Shown here in pieces: positions 61,469-64,000 of a DNA stretch of 64,000 nucleotides (its first letter is position 1; each line of letters opens with the position of its first letter). Where the stretch lies: contig JAENZP010000005.1 of assembly GCA_016841205.1 (NCBI GenBank), forward strand, positions 62,001 to 126,000. The letters are read 5' to 3'. Origin of the DNA: Desulfoscipio geothermicus (GTDB taxonomy: Bacteria; Bacillota; Desulfotomaculia; Desulfotomaculales; Desulfallaceae). The notes under the pieces were generated by a model. The model made no database searches. It was given only the letters and a program-made list of their open reading frames with translations, and was not told the origin of the DNA. A program made the position numbers and the translations under genes.

Positions 61469-62329
61469 TTATGTGGACCTGCTTATTTCTTTGTACAATT
61501 CCCGCCGGGGGATATTCCTTAGGCGGGCTACTATTTTTATAGCCTTGCTGGGCGGCACCCCTTCCTCCTGCAGCAAACGCACGTATTCCTCCGGCGATAA
61601 GGTTAAACTACTATCCAATGAATGTGCTTGCTCACCTTTGATGGAACATCCTTCAATAACCAGCACAAATTCACCTCGGGGGGACTGGTTGCCGAATAGT
61701 TCTTGCAGTTGAACAAGAGTACCACGCCGTACATCCTCATGCAGCTTGGTTAATTCCCGGGCAGCGCATGCTCGCCGGTCACCTAAAGTATCGATCAGCT
61801 CACCCAATGTTTTCGACAACCGGTGGGGAGACTCATACAATACGATAGTCCTGGGTTCCCAGACCAGCTTAGCCAGCCGCTGACGGCGCTCCTTGTTTTG
61901 GATGGGCAAAAAACCTTCAAATACGAATCTGGACAGCGATAGGCCGGATACGGTCAGTGCAGCCAGTAAAGCACTGGGGCCGGGTAACGGCGTCACCTGG
62001 ATTCCTTTTTCCAGAGCCGCCATCACCAATTCCTCACCCGGGTCGGATATACCCGGCGTACCGGCATCACTAACCAGAGCTACGCTTTTACCCCCAGCCA
62101 ACTGCTCTAAAATGTACCCACCCTTGGCCTGCCGGTTATGCTCATAATAGCTTGTCAAAGCGGTATGAATACCATAATGACTGAACAGCTTACGGGTATG
62201 ACGGGTGTCTTCAGCCGCTACCAGGTCTACCTCGCGCAACACTTTAAGTACCCGCAAGGTAATATCCTCCAAATTACCGATAGGTGTGGCACAAAGGTAC
62301 AAAACGCCACTGGCTTTCCCTGTCTGCAT
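61469..62329 (-). CDS. rsmI: 16S rRNA 2'-O-ribose methyltransferase RsmI
   Basis: 286 residues of the tetrapyrrole-methylase-like SPOUT-unrelated fold: LYLCATPIGNLEDITLRVLK, EDTRHTRKLFSHYGI, ALVSDAGTPGISDPGEELV and YESPHRLSKTL. Methylates C1402 of 16S rRNA. AGGGGTG lies upstream, six bases after the yabA stop. Confidence 0.96.
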   Translation of the reverse strand: MQTGKASGVLYLCATPIGNLEDITLRVLKVLREVDLVAAEDTRHTRKLFSHYGIHTALTSYYEHNRQAKGGYILEQLAGGKSVALVSDAGTPGISDPGEELVMAALEKGIQVTPLPGPSALLAALTVSGLSLSRFVFEGFLPIQNKERRQRLAKLVWEPRTIVLYESPHRLSKTLGELIDTLGDRRACAARELTKLHEDVRRGTLVQLQELFGNQSPRGEFVLVIEGCSIKGEQAHSLDSSLTLSPEEYVRLLQEEGVPPSKAIKIVARLRNIPRRELYKEISRST

Positions 62330-62335
62330 CAGCCA

Positions 62336-62653
62336 TCACCCCTGTTCGCGATGCAGAAAAGCGGCGCAAAATAAACACTCGCTATCCCGCATTTGGCCAA
62401 AATAAATATTACATACATGAAAACCCTGATTGTACAGATTGGCAAGGTTTTGTCGTCCCGTAACCCTATTTGGCGACCCCCCGGAACCTAATTCATCTCT
62501 TTCTTGCATATCATACATCAGGATCAAATGCTGGCGAAGCTTTGCATTTTCCGTTTCGAGCACTTCGACAACATCTTTCAAATTTTTGATTTCGAATAAC
62601 AGGTCTTGTGCCCTGGCCTCCAGCGCCTTCATTTTTAACGTTAGGGGCTTCAC
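62336..62653 (-). CDS. yabA: Replication initiation control protein YabA
   Basis: 105 residues from the GTG at 62653, behind AAGGTG. N-terminal coiled coil (LTLKMKALEARAQDLLFEIK, LETENAKLRQHLILM) and a C-terminal zinc domain (GFHVCNIYFGQMRDSECLFC). Binds DnaA and DnaN to restrain initiation. Its first 143 bases overlap the 3' end of yaaT in another frame. Confidence 0.93.
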   Translation of the reverse strand: MKPLTLKMKALEARAQDLLFEIKNLKDVVEVLETENAKLRQHLILMYDMQERDELGSGGSPNRVTGRQNLANLYNQGFHVCNIYFGQMRDSECLFCAAFLHREQG

Positions 62654-63473
62654 CCTGATCACCTTCCATGGACTCCACTTCAATTATGCTACATGGATAC
62701 TCTTTGACCAGCTTACTTTCCTGCAGCTCCACATTAACTGTCTGCTTAATAATGTTAATACTATTCACCCTGCCATAGCCATCCGGAGTGGTTACTCTTT
62801 TACCAAGTTCCGGAAATCCTTCCTTGGCCTGCTCGTAAACTTCATTTTCAAATTTTAGGCAACACATTAAACGACCACAAATACCCGAAATTTTAGTGGG
62901 ATTGAGTGAAAGGTTTTGCTCTTTGGCCATCCTGATGGATACCGAGGCAAAATCGGCCAGCCAAGTGGCACAGCATAATTCCCTGCCACAGCAGCCCAGC
63001 CCGCCAATCATTTTAGCCTCATCCCGCACGCCTATTTGGCGCAATTCAATGCGGGTCCTGAAAATTGCAGCCAGATCCTTGACCAGTTCCCGAAAATCTA
63101 TCCGCCCATCAGCAGTAAAGTAAAAAATAATTTTATTACCGCCAAAGGTTTGCTCTACATCCACCAGCTTCATGGGCAGCCCATGGACATCAATCTTTTC
63201 CAGGCAGATCTCCATGGCCTTGGCTTCTTTCTCCCGGTTGGCCTGCAGCTGTTCCAAATCATCCTCATTGGCCTTGCGCAGCACCATTTTTAAAGCACCT
63301 ACCACTTCTTCCTCGGGTACTTCCCGGGGACCGATCACCACGGTTCCGTATTCAATGCCCCTTGACGTTTCCACAATAACCCCATCGTTTACTGATAAAT
63401 TCAGTTCCCCGGGATCAAAATAATATATTTTACCCGCCAATTTAAAACGTATCCCTACAACAGCATACGGCAA
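62511..63473 (-). CDS. yaaT: PSP1-domain protein YaaT (RicT)
   Basis: 320 residues. PSP1 core with ESTRGIEYGTVVIGP-like block VETSRGIEYGTVVIGPRE, cysteine-rich GGLGCCGRELCCATWLADF and GICGRLMCCLKFENEVYEQA, which match the Fe-S-binding RicT group. The last 45 residues (after IIEVESMEG) extend over yabA and look unlike the rest. TTG start behind GGGGGTAG. In Bacillus RicT, RicA and RicF stimulate sporulation phosphorelay and RNA maturation. Confidence 0.93.
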   Translation of the reverse strand: MPYAVVGIRFKLAGKIYYFDPGELNLSVNDGVIVETSRGIEYGTVVIGPREVPEEEVVGALKMVLRKANEDDLEQLQANREKEAKAMEICLEKIDVHGLPMKLVDVEQTFGGNKIIFYFTADGRIDFRELVKDLAAIFRTRIELRQIGVRDEAKMIGGLGCCGRELCCATWLADFASVSIRMAKEQNLSLNPTKISGICGRLMCCLKFENEVYEQAKEGFPELGKRVTTPDGYGRVNSINIIKQTVNVELQESKLVKEYPCSIIEVESMEGDQGEAPNVKNEGAGGQGTRPVIRNQKFERCCRSARNGKCKASPAFDPDV

Positions 63474-63490
63474 TATTAACTACCCCCGAT

Positions 63491-64000
63491 TCAATCATCC
63501 CCCTGGCCGGCAATTTTAAACAATACATAGTCCAGCACAAGACGCTGGTTAACATTGCTTGCCAATAGGCTCGACGCTCTTTCCACCGTTATCAGTATAT
63601 CCATTACCTCTGGCTTTACATAAGTATTGGCTAATTCAACAATATATGAATGCCGGTCCACATTTACCATAAGCTCAGTGGAACCGGTTATTTGCCAGAT
63701 TAAAACATCCCTAAAAAATAGAATCAGGCAATTTATAAATTCCGCCAGGTCCTCCCGCTCTACCAGTTCGTTCACCGGCAAAAATACACTGCCGGGCCTT
63801 TCCCGAACTATCCGCATTAATAAATCTAACATGGCGCTACGCTTATCCGGTCCGTCAAGCATAGTCAATGCCCGCCCCGGACATCCCCCGGACAACTCCG
63901 CGGCAACCCGAACACTATTTATATTATAACACGCCCCGGTGCCCGTATTAGCAAGCACCTGCATCACTTCTTCCCTGGACAGGGGACTAAAGCGATACTG
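63491..64000 (-). CDS. holB: DNA polymerase III delta-prime subunit, partial
   Basis: C-terminal part of HolB, cut by the window edge: the frame stays open to base 64000 with YRFSPLSREEVMQVLANTG as the end of the clamp-loader ATPase region. The remaining 165 codons (PGRALTMLDG, NVNQRLVLDYVLFKIAG) fit the delta-prime C-terminal domain. The upstream neighbour yaaT order matches Bacillus. The apparent ATG at 63967 is internal. Confidence 0.85.
   Translation of the reverse strand, partial: QYRFSPLSREEVMQVLANTGTGACYNINSVRVAAELSGGCPGRALTMLDGPDKRSAMLDLLMRIVRERPGSVFLPVNELVEREDLAEFINCLILFFRDVLIWQITGSTELMVNVDRHSYIVELANTYVKPEVMDILITVERASSLLASNVNQRLVLDYVLFKIAGQGDD

Noticed and set aside
1-64000. tRNA or rRNA genes in the intergenic gaps
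   Set aside because: No cloverleaf with TTCGA loop and CCA end or rRNA segment was recognised by eye. A covariance search would be decisive.

Overview
The window reads as a chromosomal segment of a spore-forming, anaerobic Firmicute, most like the Peptococcaceae (Desulfotomaculum/Pelotomaculum type). Three things point there. Sporulation genes are dense (spoIIE, spoIIR, yabP, yabQ, spoVT, spoVG, yabG, fin, a SpoIID-like lipoprotein and SPOCS-domain spore-envelope proteins). A full-length formate-tetrahydrofolate ligase is present. The gene order reproduces the Bacillus subtilis stretch holB-yaaT-yabA-rsmI-abrB-metG-tatD-yabE-ksgA-yabG-ispE-spoVG-glmU-prs-ctc-pth-fin-mfd-spoVT-prsA-mazG-yabO-yabP-yabQ-divIC-yabR-spoIIE-tilS-ftsH-folP-folB-folK, here running right to left on the minus strand. 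Many genes appear to start with TTG placed behind a strong ribosome binding site. Genus assignment is an inference from content, not from a search.

Layout, left to right. 0.2-3.6 kb: a TPP-riboswitch operon with a PurM/HypE-fold protein, thiD, thiE and a HAD phosphatase. 3.6-9.1 kb: an accessory island with a sensor kinase, a lipoprotein, a response regulator, an Fpg/Nei-like protein with an altered N-terminus and a hydrolase-acetyltransferase fusion. The island is bracketed by a 44-base direct repeat derived from the riboswitch terminator, and an IS200/IS605-like remnant lies at its right edge. 9.4-15.4 kb: one-carbon metabolism (folK, folB, folP, an HD protein, a DUF134 regulator, fhs, a thioesterase). 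15.5-25.8 kb: ndk, ftsH, tilS, spoIIE, ppx/gppA, yabR, divIC and spoIIR. 25.8-36.9 kb: yabP/yabQ, a SpoIID-like protein, yabO, HU, mazG, spoVT, prsA, mfd, fin, a PrsW-like protein and pth. 37-44.3 kb: a DUF2642-like protein, L25/ctc, a PRC-barrel protein, prs, glmU, spoVG, a nucleotidyltransferase, a GntR regulator and ispE.

44.3-53.8 kb is the least conventional part. It holds an L,D-transpeptidase, two small transporters, an HMA-like protein without cysteines, two paralogous small proteins of unknown function around a third unknown gene, a YbaB-like protein, two SPOCS-domain proteins, a trypsin-fold protease and yabG. This looks like a spore-envelope and morphogenesis cluster that replaces veg/sspF of Bacillus. 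53.9-64 kb returns to the conserved backbone: a glycosyltransferase, a YkuK-like protein, rsmA, a YabE-like 3D/G5 protein, cobO, tatD, metG behind a methionine T-box, abrB with a Spo0A-box match in its leader, rsmI, yabA overlapping yaaT, and a holB gene cut by the window edge.

Most operons end in readable intrinsic terminators. Two terminators sit in unexpected places: the yabQ operon terminator lies inside the convergent spoIIR coding sequence, and the first terminator-like hairpin seen for the ykuK transcript lies beyond the whole opposing glycosyltransferase gene. Other structures needing attention are a perfect 27-bp palindrome at 27651-27712 and a 17-bp hairpin that buries a Shine-Dalgarno sequence at 37288-37327. 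I saw no rRNA, no convincing tRNA, no CRISPR array and no intact insertion sequence.
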